This document shows, in pieces, positions 44,323 through 52,898 of a stretch of DNA of 64,000 nucleotides. The number at the start of each line of letters is the position of its first letter. The first letter of the stretch is position 1. The notes beneath the pieces are model-generated. The model saw only the letters and a program-made list of their open reading frames with translations. It did no database searches and was not told the DNA's origin. The DNA is from Hirschia baltica ATCC 49814 (lineage in GTDB: Bacteria > Pseudomonadota > Alphaproteobacteria > Caulobacterales > Hyphomonadaceae): assembly GCF_000023785.1 (NCBI RefSeq), contig NC_012982.1, positions 1,178,001 through 1,242,000 of the forward strand, given 5' to 3'. The translations under genes were made by a program, and so were the position numbers.

Positions 44323-46218
44323 TTATTTTGATACGATATCGGTAGGCTTCGCTTTTGTTTTTATCTCTTCCATTGTACGGCGCAATTCGGGTTCGCGGTC
44401 GTCCATCATTTCACGCACTTTAGCGAGGAATTCTTTATTCTCATATGCTGGAATGTTGATGTCGTAAGCATCTGCTGTTCCCAGCATAGCTTCTTTATCC
44501 CATTCATCGAATGCATCTTTCATTTGTTCGGCGGTTTCGTGTGAATGCCCTAATGCCTCAAGCGCTGAGCGACCAAGCCGTAGTGAACTATCATATGTTT
44601 CACGTACAATATCGCGACATCCCAAACTCCATAATTCATAGACATGGTCACGGTCTATCGCGCGGGCGATAATGTGGAGATCTGGGTAGTGCGTTGATGC
44701 GTATTTTACGAGCTTGTTTATTTGAGATTTTTGATCAATGAGAACAATGAGTAGTTTTGCATCTTCTATGCCGGCAGCATGAAGAAGGTCTGGACGTGTC
44801 GCATCTCCAAAATATGTGTGATTGATGCCAAATGCTCGCATAATGTCCAAATGCTTTGAACTGTAATCAATAACGGTTGAATCATAGCCGGCACTGCGAA
44901 GGAGACGGTCAACGATACTACCTACGCGGCCACGACCAGCCATGATGATTTTACTTTTGGTGCTAATGGTATCAGCTTCGCGCGCTTGGCTTTTATTATA
45001 TTGAGGCGCGATGACTTTATCATAGATTATGAAAAGGGCTGGTGTGATCAACATAGAAAGCGCCACAACTAGCATGAGCTGATCTGCAATATCTGCTGGT
45101 ATTATATGATTGGTGACGACAAAAGTTAGCAGAACAAAACCAAACTCACCTGCTTGTGCTAAGCCCAAAGCAAAAAGCCATTTGTGCTGTCCGCGAATGT
45201 TGAAAATAAAGGCGAGCACCATCAGGATACTGGCTTTTAGCACAATGAGCCCAAGCGTTAGGCCGAGGACGTTTGCAAAATTGCCGAAGAGAAGTTCAAA
45301 ATCTATGCGGGCACCAACCGTTATGAAGAAAATGCCAAGCAAAATACCTTTAAAGGGTTCGACATCTGATTCTAATTCATGACGATATTCGCTATTGGCA
45401 AGCACGACACCGGCCAAAAATGCACCCAGAGCAGGCGATAAGCCGACCAAATTCATCAATAACGAAATACCGATAATGAGTACCAAGGCTGCGGCGGTAA
45501 AAAGTTCTCTTAGATTGGCAGCCGAAATAAACCGGAAGATTGGGCGCGTGAGATAGTTTCCCCCTAAAATGACCACTGCTATCGCACCCAGAGTTACGAG
45601 TGTTGTCTGCCATCCATTTAGATGTTTGACGAGGCTAAGATCGCCTCCATGATCGCCAGCTTCTGCACCATGGCTTGCTGCCTGAGCAGCAGCTTGTGCA
45701 ATATCAGGAGAGGCAAGCAATGGCATAAGGGCCAGCATTGGGATAATGGCGATATCTTGAAAGAGAAGAACGGAAAAAGAGCTGTGGCCACCATCGCTTT
45801 TCATGAGGCCTTTTTCATTGAGTGTTTGTAAGACTATCGCGGTTGAAGAAAGCGCAAGCACGAGCCCAATTGCTAAAGAGATTTTCCAATCTAAGCCCAA
45901 CACAATTGCGACGACCATGATTAGAATTGAGGTGAGAAAAACCTGTCCACCACCTAGCCCAATCAGCCGGTTTCGCATTTTCCACAAGAGCTTTGGTTCC
46001 AGCTCTAATCCAACCAAAAATAGCATCATGACAACGCCAAATTCAGCGAAATGCTGAATGGACATCACATCGACATGTAAAATGCTGAGAAGTGGACTGA
46101 TGGCAATGCCCGCGATCAGATATCCGAGCACCGAACCAAGCCCTAAACGTGAAGCTATGGGCACAGCAATCACCCCAGCACACAGGAAAACAAAAGCTAG
46201 GAGGAGAATGCCGGTCAT
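44323..46218 (-). CDS. CPA2-type cation:proton antiporter, Kef-like
   Basis: 631 residues. Residues 1-390 form twelve or so membrane helices of the Na+/H+ exchanger fold (IPIASRLGLGSVLGYLIAGI, MMLFLVGLELEPKLLWKMRN, GLSPALGAFLAGVVLANSEY, FITVGARIDFELLF). A cytoplasmic RCK/TrkA-N NAD-binding domain follows (IIMAGRGRVGSIVDRLLRSA, THYFGDATRPDLL-type HTYFGDATRPDLLHAAGIED). A short helical tail ends the protein; no TrkA-C domain is visible. Length and order match KefB/KefC glutathione-gated K+ efflux systems, but no ancillary KefF/KefG gene is adjacent. Inner membrane; likely K+/H+ exchange. Confidence 0.92.
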   Translation of the reverse strand: MTGILLLAFVFLCAGVIAVPIASRLGLGSVLGYLIAGIAISPLLSILHVDVMSIQHFAEFGVVMMLFLVGLELEPKLLWKMRNRLIGLGGGQVFLTSILIMVVAIVLGLDWKISLAIGLVLALSSTAIVLQTLNEKGLMKSDGGHSSFSVLLFQDIAIIPMLALMPLLASPDIAQAAAQAASHGAEAGDHGGDLSLVKHLNGWQTTLVTLGAIAVVILGGNYLTRPIFRFISAANLRELFTAAALVLIIGISLLMNLVGLSPALGAFLAGVVLANSEYRHELESDVEPFKGILLGIFFITVGARIDFELLFGNFANVLGLTLGLIVLKASILMVLAFIFNIRGQHKWLFALGLAQAGEFGFVLLTFVVTNHIIPADIADQLMLVVALSMLITPALFIIYDKVIAPQYNKSQAREADTISTKSKIIMAGRGRVGSIVDRLLRSAGYDSTVIDYSSKHLDIMRAFGINHTYFGDATRPDLLHAAGIEDAKLLIVLIDQKSQINKLVKYASTHYPDLHIIARAIDRDHVYELWSLGCRDIVRETYDSSLRLGRSALEALGHSHETAEQMKDAFDEWDKEAMLGTADAYDINIPAYENKEFLAKVREMMDDREPELRRTMEEIKTKAKPTDIVSK

Positions 46219-46309
46219 ATGGGTGATTCCTAGATTTAGCGGGGATAAAATACACGCTTAATCTAGGGCCACGTTGAAATGAATGCTAGTTTTTAAGTGA
46301 AACTTGCAA

Positions 46310-46921
46310 TCATTTTAATTGAGCAAATATCTCTTCTTCAACATCACGCAGTGTATTTTTGCCGAAAAACATTTCATCGCCGACATAAAAAGTGGGTGCG
46401 CCAAAACATCCACGTTCAATGGCTGCATTTGTATTATTTAAAAGGGTGGCTTTAACCTCGTCAGTTGCAGCGGCTTCAATGATGGCTGAGCCATTAAGTC
46501 CGGCATCGTTGATGACATCTAAAAGAATTTCAGCCTTACCTAAATCTTTATCGTCAACCCATGATGCTTTACATGCTGCGTCAAAATAGGGAGATAATTC
46601 ACCGCGCGCTTTGGCTGCAACAGCACAGCGCTGCATCAGCACGCAATTGATAGGAAAGGCGGAGTTCATTTTAAAATTTGATATTTTGTGCTTTTTTAAA
46701 AAGCGTCTGAATTCGAGCATTTCATAGTCAAATTTGCCTTTGACATTGGCCATCGCCATCATGGGGGGCTGGTTGTTCGTGGATTTAAAAATGCCGCCCA
46801 ACAAGACAGGGATGTAATTGAATTTGACGCCGGTGCGCTCTTCTATGTTGGGGATGACTTGATGAGCCAAATACACATTCGGGCTTCCAATATCGAATAT
46901 AAAATCAACATTTACAGTCAT
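46310..46921 (-). CDS. DsbA-fold 2-hydroxychromene-2-carboxylate isomerase family protein
   Basis: 203 residues; kappa-class glutathione-transferase / HCCA isomerase fold. Motifs: FIFDIGSPNVYLAHQVIP (the position of the catalytic Ser), YIPVLLGGIFKSTNNQPP, a helical insert with NCVLMQRCAVAAKAR, and the cis-Pro loop ERGCFGAPTFYVGDEMFFG. Such enzymes act with glutathione on aromatic or aldehyde intermediates. The SDR gene lies nine bases upstream on the same strand and both are divergent from an HxlR regulator, so a small inducible detoxification or degradation unit is likely. Confidence 0.88.
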   Translation of the reverse strand: MTVNVDFIFDIGSPNVYLAHQVIPNIEERTGVKFNYIPVLLGGIFKSTNNQPPMMAMANVKGKFDYEMLEFRRFLKKHKISNFKMNSAFPINCVLMQRCAVAAKARGELSPYFDAACKASWVDDKDLGKAEILLDVINDAGLNGSAIIEAAATDEVKATLLNNTNAAIERGCFGAPTFYVGDEMFFGKNTLRDVEEEIFAQLK

Positions 46922-46930
46922 GATGGTCTC

Positions 46931-47665
46931 CTACCAGCTTTCTTTCCAAGGGCGCAGATCTAGTTCATGTGTCCAAGCTGTGCGGGGTTGATTGTGGAGC
47001 ATGACGTAAGCCTGAGCGATATGTGCGGGGTTTATGATGGCATCTTCTTCGCGCATTGCATCGACATTGGCGAAATTTTCGCGAATGAAGTTTGAATCAA
47101 TTGCACCATCAATGAGGGTGTGGGCCACATGAATATTTTTGGGGCCAAGCTCGCGCGCCATAGATTGGGCTAGGGCGCGTAGGGCGTGCTTGGCCCCTGC
47201 GAAGGCAGAGAGGTTTTCTTTGCCACGCATACTTGCGGTTGCTCCGGTGAAAATTATCGTACCAGAGCCACGCTTTAACATGTGTTTTGCAACTTCTCGT
47301 CCCATAAGGAAGCCGCTAAAGCAAGCCATTTCCCAGACTTTGCGATAAACACGGGAAGTTGTTTCTGTAATTGGGAATTGGACATTTGCGCCTATGTTAA
47401 AAACAGCAATTTCAATCGGCGCTATTTCTGTTTCTATTTTTTCGATGAGCGCAATCATCTCATCTTCGTCTCGTGCATCTGCAGGAAAAGCATGGGCTTG
47501 ATGTCCGTTTACTCGGATATCCGCTGCAAGATTTTCTAATGCGTCTGCATGTCTTGGTCTGCGTACGAGGCAAGATATAAACCCTTCAGCGGCAAAGGCT
47601 TTGCCAATCTCAGCGCCAGTATCATCACCAGCACCAATGACTAAACAGGATTTTGATTTGGACAT
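46931..47665 (-). CDS. SDR-family oxidoreductase lacking the catalytic Tyr
   Basis: 244 residues with the Rossmann start CLVIGAGDDTGAEIGKAFAA (GxxxTGxxIG variant), AVFNIGANVQFPI (NAG-like NIG motif), and the catalytic region TIIFTGATASMRGKENL / AFAGAKHALRALAQSMAREL. The usual YxxxK reads FxxxK: the Tyr is Phe, while Lys is kept. I recall this Phe form as typical of a proteobacterial SDR subgroup, so it is probably not a recent mutation. Role likely linked to the neighbouring isomerase; redox activity is uncertain given the missing Tyr. Confidence 0.88.
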   Translation of the reverse strand: MSKSKSCLVIGAGDDTGAEIGKAFAAEGFISCLVRRPRHADALENLAADIRVNGHQAHAFPADARDEDEMIALIEKIETEIAPIEIAVFNIGANVQFPITETTSRVYRKVWEMACFSGFLMGREVAKHMLKRGSGTIIFTGATASMRGKENLSAFAGAKHALRALAQSMARELGPKNIHVAHTLIDGAIDSNFIRENFANVDAMREEDAIINPAHIAQAYVMLHNQPRTAWTHELDLRPWKESW

Positions 47666-47703
47666 AGTGCAAGCCTTATTCAGGGAAAATCACTGCTGAT
47701 AAT

Positions 47704-47753
47704 TTGGTTTAATAATGAAACCAATATATCATTTGGTTTTTATTTGCAACCAA
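47704..47753. promoter_or_regulatory. tandem TTGGTTT-N7-AAACCAA operators
   Basis: Site 1: TTGGTTT (47704-47710), seven bases, AAACCAA (47718-47724), perfect dyad. Site 2: TTGGTTT (47733-47739), seven bases, CAACCAA (47747-47753), one mismatch. Both run into TATAT, and their centres are 29 bases apart. They fill the divergent promoter region between the SDR gene and the HxlR gene. Confidence 0.75.
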
Positions 47754-47785
47754 TATATAAGAAAATAAACTGACCGGAGACACTT

Positions 47786-48301
47786 ATGACTCAAGACCAC
47801 ACGCAATCCTGTCCAATAGCGCGGGTGCTTAATATATTTGGTGATAATTGGACGTGGTTGATTATCCGCGAAGCATTTTATGGAGCATCTCGTTTTAAAG
47901 ATTTTGAACGCAATACGGGAATTGCTAAAAACCTTTTAAGCAGCCGACTTAACCTTTTGGTCGATCGCGGCATTTTTGAAAAAGTGAATATAGGCGAGCG
48001 AGGCACACGGTTTTCTTACAAGCTCACACCCAAGGGCAAAGCCTTGCGCACTACGCTTTATGCGATGCTGCAATGGGGCAATGAACATCTTTATGGTGAA
48101 GGCGAAGAGGCTGTTGTTTTAAGAGATAAGAAAACTGGAAAATTAGTGCGTAAAATGTCGTTGATATCTGAGGAGGGGCAACCTTTAGAGGCGCACGAGG
48201 TTCAGGTGGAAATTGGACCAGGCGCAGAACCCGAAGTTATCCAAAAATTGGAAAGAGCTCACATAGCTATAGAAGAAAAGAAACGTGCTGCCCAGAGCTA
48301 G
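47786..48301 (+). CDS. HxlR-family transcriptional regulator
   Basis: 171 residues. Winged helix of the HxlR type at about residues 8-105: SCPIARVLNIFGDNWTWLII, REAFYGASRFKDFERNTGIA, KNLLSSRLNLLVDRGIFEKV and TRFSYKLTPKGKALRTTLYA. The conserved Cys near the N-terminus (QSCPIARV) is present and in some relatives senses electrophiles or oxidants. The C-terminal 65 residues add a charged domain. CGGAGA lies about seven bases before the start. Divergent from the SDR/isomerase pair with two operators in between, so it should control both directions. Confidence 0.93.
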   Translation: MTQDHTQSCPIARVLNIFGDNWTWLIIREAFYGASRFKDFERNTGIAKNLLSSRLNLLVDRGIFEKVNIGERGTRFSYKLTPKGKALRTTLYAMLQWGNEHLYGEGEEAVVLRDKKTGKLVRKMSLISEEGQPLEAHEVQVEIGPGAEPEVIQKLERAHIAIEEKKRAAQS

Positions 48302-48384
48302 ATGTAGAAGGCGCGATAGATATCAAATCTCGCGCACATTATTGGTCTTATAGGAGAAAAATCTAGTTTTACGGGCTGGAGTAT

Positions 48385-48448
48385 AAAGTGCGGAAGCGTA
48401 TGTTTAGCCAATACACAAAAACGTATGGCGTGGTGCAATCCGCACTTT
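48385..48448. repeat. 10-bp inverted repeat around a 44-base spacer
   Basis: AAAGTGCGGA (48385-48394) is perfectly inverted at TCCGCACTTT (48439-48448). It lies between the convergent HxlR and TerB-like genes, and a CGTATG word is repeated directly inside the spacer. It may act as a loose bidirectional terminator; the long loop makes that weak. Confidence 0.5.
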
Positions 48449-48462
48449 CTGTTTGTTGAGTT

Positions 48463-48921
48463 TTAGCTTTTCATTGCCGCTTCAACACGCTGGCGGGCGT
48501 GGGCAGAAGTGATTGGGTCCAATCCAAGCATTTCGACAAGTTTGCGCACAAGCGTATCTTCATTTGGGTGGCGTTCTTCATCAGAAAGAATGACGCTCCA
48601 TAGACCTTCAAGCACGATTATTCTGTCTGATTCAGGAAGGCTTGTTTTGATGAGGTTTGTAAATCGGAATGTATCAACGCATTCGTTTTCAGCGGCTTCA
48701 CCTTCAATTCTTAAGGCAACCGATTCTTCACCGCGTAGCTTGTAAATATGGGCGAGAATAGAGGCGATTAGATCACGCTCTGTATCAGTATAATCCTGAT
48801 CAACATGCGCAGCATGCACGAGGAGTGCGGCAACAGCAGTACGTGCGTCGCTCTCGTTTAGGAATTCAGGTTTACTTGCTTGCGTGTCGCCTTTGAGGCG
48901 CTCTAAGAATGATTTTAACAT
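48463..48921 (-). CDS. TerB-like protein
   Basis: 152-residue helical protein of the TerB/co-chaperone-like fold: AVAALLVHAAHVDQDYTDTE (acidic metal-type motif VDxDxTxxE), RDLIASILAHIY, ESDRIIVLEGLWSVILSDEE and PNEDTLVRKLVEMLGLD. Such stand-alone domains occur widely in alphaproteobacteria with no tellurite operon around them, as here; they are thought to bind metals or act at membranes. Cytoplasmic, single gene. Confidence 0.88.
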   Translation of the reverse strand: MLKSFLERLKGDTQASKPEFLNESDARTAVAALLVHAAHVDQDYTDTERDLIASILAHIYKLRGEESVALRIEGEAAENECVDTFRFTNLIKTSLPESDRIIVLEGLWSVILSDEERHPNEDTLVRKLVEMLGLDPITSAHARQRVEAAMKS

Positions 48922-49120
48922 GGTTAAAAATTAGGGTGGCTTGTTGAATGTGGCAAGCTATAAATCGCTTTGCATCTGATTTTTTTGAGTGTTGAAGAAT
49001 GCAATTGGGCGAGAGAATGTTTCCATAGCAGGAATAAAAAGCCAGATTAATCATATTCCGGCCATGAAGCTTTTGCTAAGGTGGCGAGAAGATCAGTCAA
49101 AGGTGTAGGTTTTAAGCCGC

Positions 49121-50068
49121 ATGTTCAAACAGATAGCAAGTAAAATGAACACACCCAAAGGCACACAATGGGGACGCAAATTCTCCATGGTGGCGTTGGT
49201 GTTTTCTCTGATTTTAGGTGCTTTTATCGCTGTTTTTTCTGCTAGCCGTCCACAAATTTCGCCGAATGCAGCGCTCTTTTTGTTTGCCTCTACTTTGGTT
49301 GTTTCAATTTTGATAGCTCAGCTCTTTTTCGATCTGGAAGGCTGGTTTGAACAAAGACAGCGAGACATGGATGCTGACCAGATATTTAAGTCTTTAAGTA
49401 AAGAAGGCGGCGGAGCGCAGGAGCCGTTTATTCTTTATCTTCGCCCTTTTGCGTCTACTGACAAAATAGGCGCAAAGAAAACAAAACTTGTCGGGCTTGG
49501 TGCAAGTTCTATGGGCAATGGAACGCTTATGGTTGCTTCTGATAGGGTTGAGTTTGAAGAAGAAATTGAAAAGGCGTTGCGTCCATTGGGAAAATTGGTG
49601 GCGCTTGGCAAACCGCTCGAACATATGGGGGCGGGCCGTATTCGGGTGGCTGATGATGTATGGCAGGACGCAATCAAATTGTTGATCGACAAGTCTGAAA
49701 TGATTGTGCTTTTGCCCTCACCAAGAGAAGGTACAAGCTGGGAAGTTGAGCATTTATTGACATCTGGTGCATTGAAAAAAACCATTGTGGTTGATCCGCC
49801 AAATGACCGAGGATCGATTGAAAATGGATATGATCCAGTTAATGAGTGGCGCGGTGTGGCTCAAACATTTCATGCTCATGGATATGAATTGCCAGAGGAT
49901 GATGAAGAAGGATCTTTGATTATTTTTGGTGATAATAAAAAGCCGGTGAGAACGTCTAAAATAGGTTTAAGCGGTGAAAATCAGGTCCGCAAATTTGCAA
50001 AAATGCTACAAAAGTCATTGCGAGAAAACGCGACGGACGAGATGGGGATAAAAACAGAAGATGCGTAA
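49121..50068 (+). CDS. membrane-anchored protein with TIR-like domain
   Basis: 315 residues. Two membrane helices at about 22-40 and 48-70, a short charged linker, then a cytoplasmic alpha/beta domain (about 100-280) that reads like a distant TIR/SEFIR fold: EPFILYLRPFASTD (first strand and box-1-like), EFEEEIEKALRPLGKLVALG, VADDVWQDAIKLLIDKSEMI, VLLPSPREGTSWEVEHLL (strand plus the SxWxxxE-like helix that holds the catalytic Glu in NADase TIRs). The fold call is by eye and could instead be a related Rossmannoid. The next gene overlaps its end by eight bases, so the two form one unit. Function unknown; membrane signalling or nucleotide sensing is a guess. Confidence 0.65.
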   Translation: MFKQIASKMNTPKGTQWGRKFSMVALVFSLILGAFIAVFSASRPQISPNAALFLFASTLVVSILIAQLFFDLEGWFEQRQRDMDADQIFKSLSKEGGGAQEPFILYLRPFASTDKIGAKKTKLVGLGASSMGNGTLMVASDRVEFEEEIEKALRPLGKLVALGKPLEHMGAGRIRVADDVWQDAIKLLIDKSEMIVLLPSPREGTSWEVEHLLTSGALKKTIVVDPPNDRGSIENGYDPVNEWRGVAQTFHAHGYELPEDDEEGSLIIFGDNKKPVRTSKIGLSGENQVRKFAKMLQKSLRENATDEMGIKTEDA

Positions 50069-50705
50069 TATTTCGAGTACAGTTTTGGCGCTGGCGGCGA
50101 TGGTGTTATCCAGCATGACAACATATCTGACCTTTTTTGATGCGCGCTACACGCTGACGGCAGCAATTGCTGATGTTAAAGGGCAAGTGAACCGTGGTTT
50201 TTCATCCAATAGTGAAACAAAGAGCGCAAGCTATAGATTTTATATTGATGCATCGCTTGTTTTATCCAACAGGGGGACGCGGTCTTTAGTTGTCTCTGAT
50301 GTCTCAGTCGTGAAATCATCGAACGCGGATAAGTGTATCATTGCCGAAGACGAAAAACGGGTGCGTGTTCAGGAATATTCTGCTGATGGCAGACAAACAG
50401 CATACATCAAACCGTTTATTGTGGAGCCAGGGACGGTGGGGGCCAAGACATTCTGGATGAACCCATCATCAATTGATCAAGAGGTGGCTGCATCGGAAGA
50501 ATTTGACCTAAAACCAACCCAAGATTTGTGGTGTTTTGAATGGAAGGTTTTTGATCCAAACGGCAAAAAACATGAAAATTCTATGCCCGCATTCCTGCTT
50601 GATGTGTCGTTTGACCTTGAAGAAGGGGAAACAACACCAGAAGGCATTATGAAAATTGAAGGTAAAAGTGGACCAACAGAATTGCTAAAACGCGGCTTGT
50701 TTTAG
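50061..50705 (+). CDS. membrane-tethered extracytoplasmic protein, partner of the TIR-like gene
   Basis: 214 residues. One N-terminal membrane helix (ISSTVLALAAMVLSSMTTYL) without a clear cleavage site leaves the rest outside: a beta-rich domain with SYRFYIDASLVLSNRGTRSL, VSDVSVVKSSNADKC, VEPGTVGAKTFWMNP and LWCFEWKVFDPNGKKH, with two cysteines. The pattern of strands suggests an immunoglobulin-like or sandwich fold. It begins inside the last codons of the TIR-like gene (8-base overlap), implying coupled translation. No family recognised. Confidence 0.75.
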   Translation: MRNISSTVLALAAMVLSSMTTYLTFFDARYTLTAAIADVKGQVNRGFSSNSETKSASYRFYIDASLVLSNRGTRSLVVSDVSVVKSSNADKCIIAEDEKRVRVQEYSADGRQTAYIKPFIVEPGTVGAKTFWMNPSSIDQEVAASEEFDLKPTQDLWCFEWKVFDPNGKKHENSMPAFLLDVSFDLEEGETTPEGIMKIEGKSGPTELLKRGLF

Positions 50706-50706
50706 G

Positions 50707-51654
50707 CTATTTTGTTCCGGGATATTTAGGGCGTGATTTGGCTTTATAATTGCGCTTTGAATACCCATCCGCATTGCGATAAGGATCAAGCTTTTTGGCG
50801 CTTGTGCCTTGGCGACGAACGGGTTTTTCTGGCTTTTCCGGCGGCACAAAAGTGCTTGAGATGGGATCAGGCTTAAGGCTTTTATCTGCTTTGGATTTAT
50901 CAATTAATCCATCACGTTCGTGCGTCGTCATTGTGCGCCATTTGCCCTCTGGCAGTTCACCAATATGGACATGGCCAATGCGGATACGGAAAAGATCAAC
51001 CACATGCAGCTGCACCAGCTCTGCCATGCGGCGGATTTGGCGATTGCGGCCCTCTGTCAGAATAAAGCGCAGCACCTGACCGCCTTCATGCGTGACGATA
51101 GCAGGCTTGAGGGCACGGCCATCCATACGCAATCCGTGGCAGAGCCGTCTGATTTTTTCATGCGTGATAGTGCCATTCACAGTGACAAGGTATTCTTTTT
51201 CACTGTCGGCATCAGGGCCGATGACGGCTTTTGTCAGCACACCATCTTCTGTGAGGATAAGGAGGCCGCGCGAATCTTTATCGAGCCTGCCAACAGGGGC
51301 AAGGCGGGTATCACGATCAGGGATAGTTTCAGATTGTCCCGATAAATTGGCCTTGGTGAGTAGGCGCACCGCCGGCACTTCGCCTTCATTTGGGTGTGCG
51401 GACACATAATCAATCGGCTTGTTGAGAATGACCGACATAGCGCTGGCCAGCTTGTCTGTCGCGGCATCGGCGAGGGTGAGGGTTTCACCTTTTTCGATTT
51501 TGCGACCCGGCTCTGTGACCTTGACGCCATCTATGGATATCAATCCCTGTTCGACCAAACCTTCAGCCTCACGACGTGAGCACACACCGGACTGACCGAG
51601 CCATTTATTGATGCGTTGAGGCTCTTCGCCATCATAGGTTTTGGTCCAAGCCAT
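50707..51654 (-). CDS. RsuA/RluF-family pseudouridine synthase
   Basis: 315 residues. An N-terminal S4 RNA-binding domain (QRINKWLGQSGVCSRREAEG, VEQGLISIDGVKV) precedes the synthase core with the catalytic Asp in APVGRLDKDSRGLLILTEDG, KEYLVTVNGTITHEKI and GRNRQIRRMAELVQLHV. The GRLDKDSxGL form points to the RluF type (23S rRNA) rather than RluB or RsuA. The last 60 residues (RRQGTSAKKLDPYRN...) are basic and disordered, an RNA-binding tail. Convergent with the TIR-like pair; only one base separates the stops. Confidence 0.9.
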   Translation of the reverse strand: MAWTKTYDGEEPQRINKWLGQSGVCSRREAEGLVEQGLISIDGVKVTEPGRKIEKGETLTLADAATDKLASAMSVILNKPIDYVSAHPNEGEVPAVRLLTKANLSGQSETIPDRDTRLAPVGRLDKDSRGLLILTEDGVLTKAVIGPDADSEKEYLVTVNGTITHEKIRRLCHGLRMDGRALKPAIVTHEGGQVLRFILTEGRNRQIRRMAELVQLHVVDLFRIRIGHVHIGELPEGKWRTMTTHERDGLIDKSKADKSLKPDPISSTFVPPEKPEKPVRRQGTSAKKLDPYRNADGYSKRNYKAKSRPKYPGTK

Positions 51655-51879
51655 ACAAATCAGTCCATACTTTATGTCGAGATAGTGTGTATCTCATGTG
51701 TATATAATGTGCTGGGCGTTGTGAAATAGTTTTGAACTTCTGTCACCCCACTAACGAATGACTGCGATGGGGGATAAGTTGGCGCGTTGAAGAGGGGGAC
51801 AGATGGATATTGGATCAAAGGCGACACTTCAGGGAGTAGCCCTATCTGATGAATGCCCTTCAGAACAATTAATTCTCCT

Positions 51880-52089
51880 TCAGACCAACTCAAGCGTAAC
51901 AGCAATTACTTTACCTGTGTCTGGATTGGTTTCAGTTTCAAATTTTACTTTTTGTCTTTCTTTAATGCCCGTAATACCCAACTTTTTTAGTGCCGAAAAA
52001 GTGAAACGAACATCTTTTTCATTGTCTGCTCTTGTTATTAAGCCAAAGCCTTGTTCGGAATTATAGTATTTTACAGTACCGTGAATCAT
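51880..52089 (-). CDS. cold-shock domain protein
   Basis: 69 residues from ATG 52089, chosen because AAGG lies seven bases before it; an upstream GTG adds three residues. One cold-shock domain: HGTVKYYNSEQGFGLITRAD (RNP-1 like KGFGxI) and KDVRFTFSALKKLG (RNP-2 position VRFTFS, where canonical proteins have VFVHxS). The two aromatic RNP positions are therefore partly changed. Binds single-stranded nucleic acid as an RNA chaperone. The 225 bases downstream (51655-51879) hold no gene or clear terminator. Confidence 0.9.
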   Translation of the reverse strand: MIHGTVKYYNSEQGFGLITRADNEKDVRFTFSALKKLGITGIKERQKVKFETETNPDTGKVIAVTLELV

Positions 52090-52205
52090 AATCAGCACCC
52101 TTTTTATATTTGTTATATTTGGTCAGTTTTCAAAACTAAAATTGATGTCAATTCTACGAAAATCCTTTATCTCAACACTGTCAAAGGAGCTGAATGCAAA
52201 GCATG

Positions 52206-52898
52206 CTATTTGCTTATCAAGATACATTTTTTGCCCCTGCGTTGTAGAGGACGATTACATTCCCAATCATTGCCATCGTCTCTTAGATGAGCATTTTCAG
52301 GAAATTGTATTTTTATGCATTTCGTGGGAGAGGCATTAAAACCTCTATCGCATTTCCATCCTGGACCATATGAAAGATCACTCAAATAGCCATCTTCGGG
52401 CACAATAATAGCTTGGCAGTTCTTGCCTTTCTTCGAGTATCCCCGTTCGCAAGCCCAACCGCCATCATATGATCCGCTCGTAAGATATGCATTTGCTGGA
52501 ACAGTTATGACGACGCAACCGCCTCCTAAACGGTCATATCCTCTATCACAATTCCACCTTTCTCCATCAGCCCGTAAGTATGCATTCTTAGGAATACTGA
52601 TCGGCGTACATTCCCCACTAGTATTTTGGTATCCATAATTGCATTTCCAACCAGAACCATAACTTGTGTTGCTGACATGAGCATTTTTAGGCACAAGGAT
52701 TTGATGGCAGCTTCCTACTTTTTCTATATAGCCGGAATTGCAAGACCACCCTTTTCCATAAGATTGGACAGTTGCATTTTCTGGAATGGAATTGGAAGTA
52801 GTGTTTTGTGCCAACACACTTCCATGCATGGCAATAAGCAAGAATACGGCAACAAGATTGATCCCAATCCTTGTTATATTTGATCGGGTGCTAATCAT
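52206..52898 (-). CDS. secreted six-repeat cysteine protein
   Basis: 230 residues from ATG 52898. Signal peptide LVAVFLLIAMHGSVLA, cleaved before QNT. The mature protein is six tandem repeats of 31-33 residues with the pattern P-x-N-A-x-(V/L)-...-G-x-W-x-C-x-x-G-(Y/F)-x6-C-x-x-I, for example SIPKNAYLRADGERWNCDRG and TVPANAYLTSGSYDGGWACE. Each repeat has two cysteines (twelve in all), so six small disulfide knots are likely. The fifth (VPEDGYL) and sixth (CNRPL) diverge. Such repeats suggest a rigid surface or periplasmic binding rod. Its start overlaps the end of the upstream conserved gene by eight bases. Confidence 0.8.
   Translation of the reverse strand: MISTRSNITRIGINLVAVFLLIAMHGSVLAQNTTSNSIPENATVQSYGKGWSCNSGYIEKVGSCHQILVPKNAHVSNTSYGSGWKCNYGYQNTSGECTPISIPKNAYLRADGERWNCDRGYDRLGGGCVVITVPANAYLTSGSYDGGWACERGYSKKGKNCQAIIVPEDGYLSDLSYGPGWKCDRGFNASPTKCIKIQFPENAHLRDDGNDWECNRPLQRRGKKCILISK

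Noticed and set aside
49121-50705. Full anti-phage defence island around the TIR-like pair
   Set aside because: Neighbours are ordinary (TerB-like, pseudouridine synthase, cold-shock protein); no recombinase, integrase or other defence gene is present.
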